Shown here one piece after another: positions 1 through 7,392 of a stretch of DNA of 9,021 bases. Both the position numbers and the translations under genes were made by a program. A model generated the notes under the pieces. That model saw only the letters and a list, made by a program, of their open reading frames with translations, had not been told where the DNA came from and did not search any database. How positions within the stretch are numbered: the stretch's first letter is position 1; each line of letters starts with the position of its first letter. The stretch is from PVC group bacterium (lineage in GTDB: Bacteria; Verrucomicrobiota; Kiritimatiellia; UBA8416; PXDI01), in contig PXDI01000376.1 in NCBI GenBank assembly GCA_003565095.1, positions 1 to 9,021 of the forward strand, in the 5' to 3' direction.

Positions 1-131
1 ACCGCAGCGGCGGGAAGGCCGCTTTCCGGTATCCGCTGACCATCCTGCTGGAGATGGAGCCGGTAACCTGGGATCCTGCGGAATGTCCCCTGTGCCGGGA
101 TGGCGATATGCCGGTTCATCCCGGATCGTAA
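1..131 (+). CDS. pyrE: C-terminal end of probable orotate phosphoribosyltransferase (5' end outside window)
   Basis: An open frame enters from the left edge (first full codon at base 3) and stops at TAA 129-131, giving 42 residues. They include a short hydrophobic stretch (LTILLEM) and then TWDPAECPLCRDGDMPVHPG just before the final Ser. From memory of the family, many long-form PyrE proteins end with a 'P-E-C-P-L-C-x-x-G-x-P-x-x-x-P-G-S' tail, and this matches closely, including the two cysteines. If correct, the enzyme joins orotate and PRPP to make OMP in cytosolic pyrimidine synthesis. The catalytic and PRPP-binding parts lie outside the window, so the call rests on the tail alone. The next gene starts 23 bases later with no visible terminator, so transcription may run on into the polysaccharide genes. 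Another phosphoribosyltransferase-family protein with the same tail is possible. Confidence 0.6.
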   Translation, partial: RSGGKAAFRYPLTILLEMEPVTWDPAECPLCRDGDMPVHPGS

Positions 132-154
132 AGCGCAGTTATTATTGACTGAAA

Positions 155-1828
155 ATGCGGAAAATGTTTATGGGGCACGAACAAAAAGAGCGGAAGGGTT
201 TTGTTTTACTGCTGTGGGTTACGGCGGTTGTCTTTACCTTGATCCTTTACTTTCTGAACCTGCTGCTGGGCGATTTGAATCAGGACGAGGGCTGGTATCT
301 TTATGCTGCCCGCTGCGTATCGCAGGGGCTGCATCCCTATATTGATTTTGCCAGTACGCAAGGTCCGGTCATGTCATACGTCTACGGCTTTTTCTATGGA
401 ATTGTCCGGCTGGCCGGTTTGGCGGGAGGGCGTGCGATAACCGGGTTTTTCGGATTGATCGGCTGTTTTCTGGCGGCCGCTCTGGCCGCCGTGCTTACTG
501 CCGATATTACCGGCAGCCGCCGTGCAGGACGCTACGCGGGCCTCTGGACACTGTTTCTGCTGGGGATGAATGTTTATCATGTCTACTTTACCGTCATTGT
601 TAAGACCTATGCGTTGACGGCATTGCTTTTGCTGCTGGGTACCTGTTGCATGGCATATGCGGCCGGGCGGCGGCCGCTGGCCGCCGGACTCGGCGCGGGC
701 TTTTTTTATGCGCTGGCCGCCGGAACAAGACTTTCGGCGCTTATGCTGCCTGTCGCCGCCTTTGCGGCTCTGGCGTTTGAGTTATGGCAATCCAGCAAAA
801 AGACACCTTCAGCCGTCTCGCAACCGCTATATGCTTTGACGGGGCTGGCGGCCGGCACGGCGGCAACTCTGCTGGTGCTGTTTGTGCCGTTTGCTATCCG
901 GGCGCCGCAGGGTGTCTGGTTTGCACTGGTTGAATATCATGCCGGCCGCGATGCCGGGAGCTGGTTGTCGTCAGCGGCATATGCCGTCGGTTTTTTTGCC
1001 CGCTGGCTGCGCGCGGCGTTTGTTCCGCTGCTGCTGATTAGCGCTGTGATTGCATGGCGGATGGTGTCCGGAAGACCTTTAGCAATCGCGCTGCCGGCAA
1101 AGTGTCGTCCGGCGGTTTACACTATGTACGGCGGTATTGTTCTGGTAACCTTGCTGCATGCTGCCGCGCCGTTCCCTTATGATGATTATCAGGTTATTAT
1201 TATGCCGTTGCTGGCGGTTGTTGCGGTGATATTGACGGTGCAGTGCGTCGGCATGCGATTGTTTCAACCGGCGGGGTATGTGACTGGTGTTTGTACTTTA
1301 TTCTGTCTGGCGGCGTTTGCCGCCGCGGCGGCCTCACCGATACCCGAAAGCTGGTTTATTGCCGGCCGCGACCGCATCTGGTGGCCGTTGAAAGAGGAAA
1401 TCCCGCTTTTGCAGTTGCGCCGTACCGCAAAGAGATTGCAACGCCTTTGCCCGCCGGAGCAGCAGTTGCTGACACAGGATTTATATCTGGCGGTAGAAGC
1501 CGACCGGGATGTCCCGCGCGGCTGGGAACTGGGGCCGTTTTGTTATTTTCCGGAATGGCCGCGTGAGAAGGCTGAAGCCCGCCGGGTCGTGAATCGCGCA
1601 ATGATGCGTGAGATACTGCTTGAATCCGGAGCGCCGGCAGCCGCTTTCAGTGGATACGGCCTGAGTATTGCTTCGCCGGGCATCCGGCCGGTTGATGAAG
1701 CTGAGTACGAAGAATTGTGGCACCTGGTGACCGGTCGCTATCGTGAATATGCCCAGATTCCTGCTTTCGGTCAGGCCTTTACAGTTTTACGCATAATGGT
1801 CAAAAATAGCGACAATATCAGCCAATGA
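155..1828 (+). CDS. GT-C type membrane glycosyltransferase (family 39 / PMT_2-like)
   Basis: This 557-residue multi-pass protein has a first membrane helix at about residues 16-38. A periplasmic loop follows with the acidic pair Asp44-Glu45 in LNQDEGWYLYAA, then PYIDFASTQGPVMSYVYG at about 61-78. A DE pair in the first outer loop followed by a G-P motif is characteristic of lipid-carrier-dependent GT-C transferases such as PMT and ArnT. Further hydrophobic helices run to about residue 393. They include GAGFFYALAAGTR at about 180-192 and PYDDYQVIIMPLLAV at about 341-355, both typical of this fold. Residues 400-557 form a soluble, probably periplasmic tail. The inferred role is moving a sugar from a polyprenyl-phosphate carrier onto a glycan, lipid or protein; donor and acceptor cannot be read. 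There is no clear Shine-Dalgarno before ATG 155, and in-frame ATGs at 164 and 170 are alternatives. Its stop overlaps the start of the beta-barrel gene. Confidence 0.8.
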   Translation: MRKMFMGHEQKERKGFVLLLWVTAVVFTLILYFLNLLLGDLNQDEGWYLYAARCVSQGLHPYIDFASTQGPVMSYVYGFFYGIVRLAGLAGGRAITGFFGLIGCFLAAALAAVLTADITGSRRAGRYAGLWTLFLLGMNVYHVYFTVIVKTYALTALLLLLGTCCMAYAAGRRPLAAGLGAGFFYALAAGTRLSALMLPVAAFAALAFELWQSSKKTPSAVSQPLYALTGLAAGTAATLLVLFVPFAIRAPQGVWFALVEYHAGRDAGSWLSSAAYAVGFFARWLRAAFVPLLLISAVIAWRMVSGRPLAIALPAKCRPAVYTMYGGIVLVTLLHAAAPFPYDDYQVIIMPLLAVVAVILTVQCVGMRLFQPAGYVTGVCTLFCLAAFAAAAASPIPESWFIAGRDRIWWPLKEEIPLLQLRRTAKRLQRLCPPEQQLLTQDLYLAVEADRDVPRGWELGPFCYFPEWPREKAEARRVVNRAMMREILLESGAPAAAFSGYGLSIASPGIRPVDEAEYEELWHLVTGRYREYAQIPAFGQAFTVLRIMVKNSDNISQ

Positions 1829-3246
1829 AACCGTTGAAATATACTCTTGCTGTAATCGTTCTCACTGTGTTTTCCGGTGTGCCATACGGGATGGGGCAGT
1901 CATTGCGTTTCTCTAATTACCGTGAAGTTGCGGTGCCGGAATATGCCACGGTGAGGATCGGGCCGTTTTATTCGACTCTGCGCTATACCCAGTCACTGGG
2001 GTACCGTTATACCGTCAGCAGCGGAGCCGGAACCGATTACCTTTTCGGAACACGCCGCGGCCGAATCAGATCCGATGGCTCCGAATTTCCCGTAACTTCC
2101 ATCCTCGACAGCCGCAACTATCTGCTGATCACAAGATGGATGGATCTTGATATGTCGGTACGGGCTTCATACCGGCATTACCCGCGCGGAACACAGGATG
2201 ATGATTTCCGGATTGATTTTACCGATGAAGGGGTTTTCGGTCTGTTTTCCGCTGAATACCGGCTCAGTGAACATCTGCGCGGCAGAATATATGATAACTT
2301 TGTCTACCGGACTGATTATATTGACGCCCGTGGGTTGGTGGATGACCAGGGGGGCAGCCAGTATGAACACATCCAGAACGTTTTAGGAACCGATTTGGAT
2401 TGGCTGCCGCGCCCGGCGCATAATGTCGGATTGTCGCTGAGCCGCACCGATCTTATCCCGCGGGATGACGAATTTGAAAATCAGGAGCGTGTCAGCTACA
2501 ACGAACGCTTGAAGTATCAGTGGCAGGTGAATGCATGGCTGGTTGCCGGCGCGGGCGGTGCGTGGAACCAGAATTACTATGCTGTTGATACTCGCCCGGA
2601 TTCCCTTAGTCAAACCTACGATGTCAATGCGCAGGTTCGCGTAACCGAAAACACCTCCGGCTTTGCTTCCGCCGGATACAGCCTGACAAGTGTTGCGGAA
2701 AATGAAGAGGATGACTCATGGCGCGGCAGCGCCGTTGGTGCCGTCTCCTTGAATACAGACTTGACGCCATCCTTTAGTCATGATTATGGTTATTCACGCA
2801 GTCAAACGATTGGTTTTATATCGGCATTTGAACGGCAGGACAGTTTGCACTATAATCTTAATTACAGCGGATTCTGGTTTTCGGGGCGTTTGAGCACCAG
2901 GCATACCAGCGCCAAACCTTCAAGCCCGCAGATTAATGGTTATTCCGACTGGGTGACGATGCTGCAACTGAACAAGCCGGTCGGGGATGTTTCCAGTTTC
3001 AGTCTGTCTTTGTCTTATGCACTAAGAGATAACGAAACTGCGGCCCTTTCAGATGAGGATGCGGAGGTGGATTTGAGTAATGATTATGCAACTTTTACCG
3101 CGCTGGCACGTTTTTCAACGCAGATAACCCGAAAGATTACCGGGGATGTCTATACCGAGCATATTGAGCGGTTCAGTGACGAGGACTCTTTGTCCTACCG
3201 TCGTCTGAATGCCGGCGCAAACGTAACATACGTGCATCAGTTTTGA
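1825..3246 (+). CDS. Outer-membrane beta-barrel protein of exopolysaccharide locus (BBP2/EpsL/Wzp-like)
   Basis: This 473-residue protein starts with a Sec signal peptide: Lys2 and Lys5, a hydrophobic core at about 6-19, and a likely cut after GMG (residues 22-24). The rest is rich in aromatic and polar residues in alternating, beta-strand-like stretches separated by acidic loops, for example RASYRHYPRG, GRIYDNFVYRTDY, SFSLSLSYALRD and GRLSTRHTSA. The last segment, LNAGANVTYVHQF, ends in Phe, the usual signature of a terminal strand recognised by the BAM complex. I count roughly 16-18 candidate strands by eye. Such barrels (putative beta-barrel porin 2, EpsL, Wzp) occur in exopolysaccharide and PEP-CTERM loci. 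It overlaps the GT-C gene by four bases (ATGA, 1825-1828), suggesting translational coupling, and the exosortase fusion starts three bases after its stop. The inferred role is an outer-membrane pore or scaffold for polymer export. The exact family is uncertain. Confidence 0.72.
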   Translation: MKPLKYTLAVIVLTVFSGVPYGMGQSLRFSNYREVAVPEYATVRIGPFYSTLRYTQSLGYRYTVSSGAGTDYLFGTRRGRIRSDGSEFPVTSILDSRNYLLITRWMDLDMSVRASYRHYPRGTQDDDFRIDFTDEGVFGLFSAEYRLSEHLRGRIYDNFVYRTDYIDARGLVDDQGGSQYEHIQNVLGTDLDWLPRPAHNVGLSLSRTDLIPRDDEFENQERVSYNERLKYQWQVNAWLVAGAGGAWNQNYYAVDTRPDSLSQTYDVNAQVRVTENTSGFASAGYSLTSVAENEEDDSWRGSAVGAVSLNTDLTPSFSHDYGYSRSQTIGFISAFERQDSLHYNLNYSGFWFSGRLSTRHTSAKPSSPQINGYSDWVTMLQLNKPVGDVSSFSLSLSYALRDNETAALSDEDAEVDLSNDYATFTALARFSTQITRKITGDVYTEHIERFSDEDSLSYRRLNAGANVTYVHQF

Positions 3247-3249
3247 TTT

Positions 3250-6200
3250 ATGAGTAAATGGCGAACAGTTTTTATGGCAGCGTTCCTGCTGCTGGCGGCG
3301 ATTGCGCTTGCCCAGGCACGCACGGCGTTGCGGCTGTATGAACAGGGCGGGGCGCATCTTGTGCTGGGACTCATCTTTACGCTGTTACTGGTATTTAGAC
3401 CGAAACAGCCGGCGGAAAAAGGCCTCTCACCGCGGATCGGGCCAGCGGGGCGTCTTACGGCTTTGACTGCGCTGGCAGGAGTTTTTATGGTGATGGGCGG
3501 CCGCTTTGCGGGCATCAACCAGTTCGCCTGGATCGGACTGGTCATGATGATGTATGCCGCGTTGCGCAACGCGCTGCCTTTCTCTTATGCAAAAGATATC
3601 CGCCGTGCACTTTTTGTTTTCTACTGGATTCATCCGTTACCCAATCAGATCATCAGCCCTTTGCAACTGTTGATGCAACGCGTTTCCGTACGCGGGGCGG
3701 AATGGCTGCTGCACGCGCTCAATATCAGGGTCTGGGCGGACAGCCTGATGCTGGATACCGGTACACAGTTATTCGGGGTGCCGGAAGCCTGCAGTGGAAT
3801 GACTACCGCCATGACCGTTTTCCTGTGTCTTTTCGGGGTGGGGATGCTGATGCGCTTCAAAGCCGTGGCGCTGACGGTGCTGCAGATTATCGGGATGGCG
3901 CAGGTGCTGGTGCTCAACAGTCTGCGCATCGCCGCGATGATCTATTTTGCAAGAGGGGCCGGCGAAGAGTGGAGCAGCGTTTTTCTGCATGACACTCTCG
4001 GAATACTGCTTTTCGGCGCGGTGGGGTTATCTTTCGGTGAAGCAGCAATCTGGCGTTCCAGACGCAATAAGCGTTTGATTACCGCAGAAGCCGTGCGCGA
4101 TGGGACAGCCGAACCTCCTGACCGGGCAACAATTCTTCCGCCGTTTTGGCGGCGGCTGGTGCGCTGGGGCGGTCTGGCCGCATTTGCTGCGCTGGTTCTT
4201 TTATCCGCGGCTTTCGCCGTCTACAAAGCCAGACCATACCACCGCGGAAGAATGATTCACACCGTTGCCGAGCTGCGCCTTGGCCGGCTTGATCCGGCAA
4301 GAGCGCACCGCGCTGTAAATGCCGCCCTGTCTTATATTCCCGGTGACTATGAGCTTTTGGTGCTCAAAGCCCGTATTCTGGCTGCCGCCGGCCGCCCGGC
4401 TGAAGCGTTGGAGATTCTGCAGGAGCATGCCGGCAAACTGGCCACTGAAGAACTTGTGCTCAAAAGTAATGTTATGATGATGCTTGGCCGCCGCGAGGAG
4501 GCCATGGCGATTCTGATGGAGCTGCCCGAAACTATCCGGCAGGCTCCGGGGGTTGCTCTGCTGCTGGCCGAGTACGCTGCGTTCAGCGGCAACATCAGTG
4601 AGGTTCTCCTGCATCTGCCGAATGCCGCAAGAACCCACGTTAATCTTCAACGCGTCCGCGCCTTGTTTCCGCTGCTGGCGGCGCATGAACAGTGGGGTGT
4701 TATTGTTGCCAATGACCGGGCGGATTATGCCTATGCCGATGAACAGCAGGCTGAATTGGCGTTACGGGCGCACTTAATCCGTAACGAATTAACCACTGCC
4801 GGACGCATCTTATCCGGTGCCGTCCGCCGCTGGCCGGACGATCCGCGTTTTCTGGATGGCTTGGTTGCCCTTTCCACCGCGTTGCCGGGAAGTGAGTGGG
4901 AAGAACACTTTGTAAGCCGTTTTGCAAATGTTATGCCGGAACTGGCGCCAGATCCGCTCGCGCACTATTTGAGACATGCGGCGCAACTTGGCAGAATGGA
5001 TCAGGCGTGGGTCGGATATGCAAGGCTGGCAGCGCTTGATAGCTCTGATCCGGATGTGTACCTTCTGCCGGCGGAGTTTGCTGAACAGTGGCTGAATGTC
5101 AGACGGCATCGGCTGCACCTGCCCGCCGAGGACCGCACTGATCGTATTAATCTGTCGGGGTTTGTCCGCTTTACGTCGCAAATGGCGCCTTGGAGTATGA
5201 TCTGGGACGCTGTGCCGCGCTTTCAGGAAGTCTCGGATTCGGCGTTTTATGAGATGCGTCCCGCCTTATTGGCCGAAGGCCTTCGGGCGTTGGCACAGCG
5301 CGAAGCCGCCGAGCGCCTGACACGGCGTATGGAAATGAGCTGGCCGCAGGCACTGGCATTATCAGGCCGGTTCGATGATGCGCATGAGCGGCTGGATCTG
5401 CTGGCCGGGCGTTATCCTGACCTGCGTCAGCATGTGATGCTTATGCGGGCAGTGTTTTATGATCAGCAAGGACGCTGGGCCGAGGCGTATGAAGCCGTCC
5501 GGCTGTGGCGCCAACAGGCCTCTCAGCCGCGGTTGACCGCCGAGTTGATCATGATTAACGCCCTGATGAACCTGAATGTTGTTGTGGCAGCGCTGGATGT
5601 TGCCGAAAAATCGGTTGACCTTTTCCCAGCGGCACCGGAACCCGAGCAGACCGTTGCGGCCATTTGGGACGTTTTCGGCTATAAAGATTATGCCTTGCAT
5701 TTGTTGTCGGCAACCGGCCGCCGGCAGCACCATATGGTGATGGCGCGCCTGCTGTATGAGACCGGCCGTTTTGTTCAGGCCGGAAGAATGGCGCGCATGG
5801 CCGGTTTGCCGCCCCGCCGCCGGGAGCTGGATGATTCCGCCGCGTTTGCTCTTTTGCCGGCGGAGGCCGTTTTTCAGTCAGCCTGGCCGCCACCGCTTGC
5901 CAGTGCAGAAATGGCTGAACAGGGTAATGCCGCCTTGGCTGTCAGCCGCGATGCGGCCAGTCCTTATGTGCGTGGTATGGGGCGGATGATGTCGGAGTGG
6001 TACTCTTCTGGTGGTAATGAAGTAGCATCTGATGCGGCCCGCTGGGAGGCTGTCGGGCGGGATGCCCGGGAGGCGGCCGGCATGCTGCACAGACTGGCTT
6101 CATTACAGGCGCGGCAGCAGCGCGGGGAGGCGGCCGCCGCCGCGATTGAACGGGCTCTTTCTCATTTGCCGGATTCCCCGGTATTATGGCGCATGCGGCT

Positions 6201-7278
6201 GGCCATGAGCATACCGCAGGAGCGGGCCGCGCTTGTTGCCGCCGCCCGCGCGGGATGTCCGCGTGATCCGGATGTCTGGCTGGCAGGGCTGGTACATTAT
6301 GCGGACAGTGATGATGACGAAAAAATTGAGATGTATCTGGCAGATGCGCTTAAACTGGACTTTCTGCCGAATGAAACACTGGTTCGCGCAGCAGACTACC
6401 TTTTGCGAAATAGACGTTTGGATATAGGTCGACGGTTGGCCGTAAGAGCGGTACAGCGTGAACGGTCTTTTCTGCCCGCGCTGATTGTCAGTATCCGTGC
6501 CGCGGTTGAAGCTGAAGACTGGCCGGCGGTTTTGAACGGTGCATTAGCCGCTGTCGAGGTGGCGGAAGATCCCGCACCGTTTTATGAACTGGTTGTAAAG
6601 ATTAAGGCGCGTGAAGAAAAGCACGATACGGAGATGTTGCGGGCGCTTGAGTTTCTGAATGTCCGTTTCCCGCAACAGACCGAATGGGCCGAGCTGATGG
6701 CAAAAGCTTATTTTGAGAAAGGTGATACTGATCGCGCTTCAACAATTCTCGGGCCGTTGATTGATCGAGATATTAGCGGAGTGCGCATTCTTTCAATCCT
6801 GCTGGCCGCGGAAGCTGAACGGTTGGCCGGGAATCCGCGACGTGCTCTGGGGATATTGGAATCGGCATATCAGATGTATCCCGACCGGCTGAGTGTCTTG
6901 AATAATCTGGCTTATACAATGCTGGAAATTCCCGCCACAGCAGATCAAGCGGTTGATTTTGTTCCGGCACTGCTCTCGCTGGGTGGAGATAACGTCGCGG
7001 TATTGGATACAGTATCACGCATTTATGCGGTCAACGGCAGGATTTCCGAGGCCTGGGAGGTAATGCAACGCTGTCTGGCTGAAATGGATCACGAAAGTCC
7101 GTCTGCCGCGGAAATACTGCTGAATGCGGCCGAGTTGCTGCTGGCGAGGGGCGATCCTGCCGCGGCCGCTGAAATGGTTTCAGCGGTAATGCGCCGCCGC
7201 GATCTACCGCGCCTGCTCGAATCCCGCGCGCGCGGTATCCGCGAGCGCATCGCCCGGCAAATAAACGCTAAAGAATAA
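3250..7278 (+). CDS. Exosortase fused to a large TPR-repeat domain
   Basis: This is a 1342-residue fusion. Residues 1-270 form a multi-pass exosortase/archaeosortase core with all three conserved active-site residues: Cys181 in VPEACSGM, Arg226 in LNSLRIAAM and His247 in VFLHDTLG. This family is a membrane transpeptidase-like enzyme that cuts C-terminal sorting tails (PEP-CTERM type) on the periplasmic side. A basic cytoplasmic stretch (RSRRNKR, about 269-275) and a linker precede one more helix at about 307-325. From about 340 to the end come degenerate TPR-like helical pairs. Clear examples are AVNAALSYIPGDYELLVLKA (about 355-374) followed by AGRPAEALEIL, and SAYQMYPDRLSVLNNLAYTM near 1205-1224. 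The C-terminal part resembles the PrsT TPR lipoprotein of PEP-CTERM systems. Usual exosortases are near 300 residues, or near 500 when fused to EpsI; no EpsI-like domain is seen here. The frame is intact throughout. No good Shine-Dalgarno is seen, and the start lies three bases after the previous stop, so translation is probably coupled. Confidence 0.88.
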   Translation: MSKWRTVFMAAFLLLAAIALAQARTALRLYEQGGAHLVLGLIFTLLLVFRPKQPAEKGLSPRIGPAGRLTALTALAGVFMVMGGRFAGINQFAWIGLVMMMYAALRNALPFSYAKDIRRALFVFYWIHPLPNQIISPLQLLMQRVSVRGAEWLLHALNIRVWADSLMLDTGTQLFGVPEACSGMTTAMTVFLCLFGVGMLMRFKAVALTVLQIIGMAQVLVLNSLRIAAMIYFARGAGEEWSSVFLHDTLGILLFGAVGLSFGEAAIWRSRRNKRLITAEAVRDGTAEPPDRATILPPFWRRLVRWGGLAAFAALVLLSAAFAVYKARPYHRGRMIHTVAELRLGRLDPARAHRAVNAALSYIPGDYELLVLKARILAAAGRPAEALEILQEHAGKLATEELVLKSNVMMMLGRREEAMAILMELPETIRQAPGVALLLAEYAAFSGNISEVLLHLPNAARTHVNLQRVRALFPLLAAHEQWGVIVANDRADYAYADEQQAELALRAHLIRNELTTAGRILSGAVRRWPDDPRFLDGLVALSTALPGSEWEEHFVSRFANVMPELAPDPLAHYLRHAAQLGRMDQAWVGYARLAALDSSDPDVYLLPAEFAEQWLNVRRHRLHLPAEDRTDRINLSGFVRFTSQMAPWSMIWDAVPRFQEVSDSAFYEMRPALLAEGLRALAQREAAERLTRRMEMSWPQALALSGRFDDAHERLDLLAGRYPDLRQHVMLMRAVFYDQQGRWAEAYEAVRLWRQQASQPRLTAELIMINALMNLNVVVAALDVAEKSVDLFPAAPEPEQTVAAIWDVFGYKDYALHLLSATGRRQHHMVMARLLYETGRFVQAGRMARMAGLPPRRRELDDSAAFALLPAEAVFQSAWPPPLASAEMAEQGNAALAVSRDAASPYVRGMGRMMSEWYSSGGNEVASDAARWEAVGRDAREAAGMLHRLASLQARQQRGEAAAAAIERALSHLPDSPVLWRMRLAMSIPQERAALVAAARAGCPRDPDVWLAGLVHYADSDDDEKIEMYLADALKLDFLPNETLVRAADYLLRNRRLDIGRRLAVRAVQRERSFLPALIVSIRAAVEAEDWPAVLNGALAAVEVAEDPAPFYELVVKIKAREEKHDTEMLRALEFLNVRFPQQTEWAELMAKAYFEKGDTDRASTILGPLIDRDISGVRILSILLAAEAERLAGNPRRALGILESAYQMYPDRLSVLNNLAYTMLEIPATADQAVDFVPALLSLGGDNVAVLDTVSRIYAVNGRISEAWEVMQRCLAEMDHESPSAAEILLNAAELLLARGDPAAAAEMVSAVMRRRDLPRLLESRARGIRERIARQINAKE

Positions 7279-7283
7279 TATGG

Positions 7284-7312
7284 TTGACCTCATTGCTGAT
7301 ATTTATGATAAC
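7284..7312 (+). promoter_or_regulatory. Candidate sigma-70 type promoter in the gap before the export gene
   Basis: TTGACC (7284-7289) matches the -35 consensus at five of six bases. With a 17-base spacer it is followed by GATAAC (7307-7312), which matches -10 at four of six. The overlapping TATGAT (7304-7309) is a better -10 match but would leave only 14 bases of spacing. The site lies in the only sizeable gap of the window, about 80-110 bases before the OPX start, and this AT-rich stretch contrasts with the GC-rich genes around it. It would allow the OPX and copolymerase genes to be expressed separately from the upstream cluster. This is a by-eye match only. Confidence 0.38.
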
Positions 7313-7380
7313 TTAGCTGAAAGGATACAGTTAGGGGGGCGGTCATTTTGTCCTCCTGTGTGCTTTTTAATGAGAATTAC

Positions 7381-7384
7381 AGGT
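7381..7384 (+). promoter_or_regulatory. Ribosome binding site supporting the ATG start at 7393
   Basis: AGGT at 7381-7384 sits eight bases before ATG 7393. It favours this start, which gives a compact lipoprotein signal peptide. A rival G-rich site, AGGGGGG at 7333-7339, lies eight bases before TTG 7348. That start would add 15 residues with no signal-peptide character. Confidence 0.4.
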
Positions 7385-7392
7385 ACATTTTA

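Noticed and set aside
100..345. 81-codon + strand frame overlapping the pyrE end and the GT-C start
   Set aside because: It overlaps the two better-supported frames, and its product lacks membrane or domain features.
3250..4060. Assigning the exosortase to a named subfamily such as XrtA
   Set aside because: The catalytic motifs fit the whole family, but nothing visible separates subfamilies, and the EpsI domain often fused to XrtA is absent.
4201..4686. 161-codon open frame on the - strand inside the exosortase-TPR gene
   Set aside because: It lies wholly within a strongly supported coding frame, its product has no recognisable domain and is rich in His, Gln and Arg as expected from the reverse of GC-rich coding sequence.
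5273..5286. Perfect 14-base palindrome CCGAAGGCCTTCGG
   Set aside because: It lies in the middle of the TPR coding region, encodes ordinary Ala-Glu-Gly-Leu-Arg codons, and no second copy or T-run was seen, so it is probably chance in GC-rich coding DNA.
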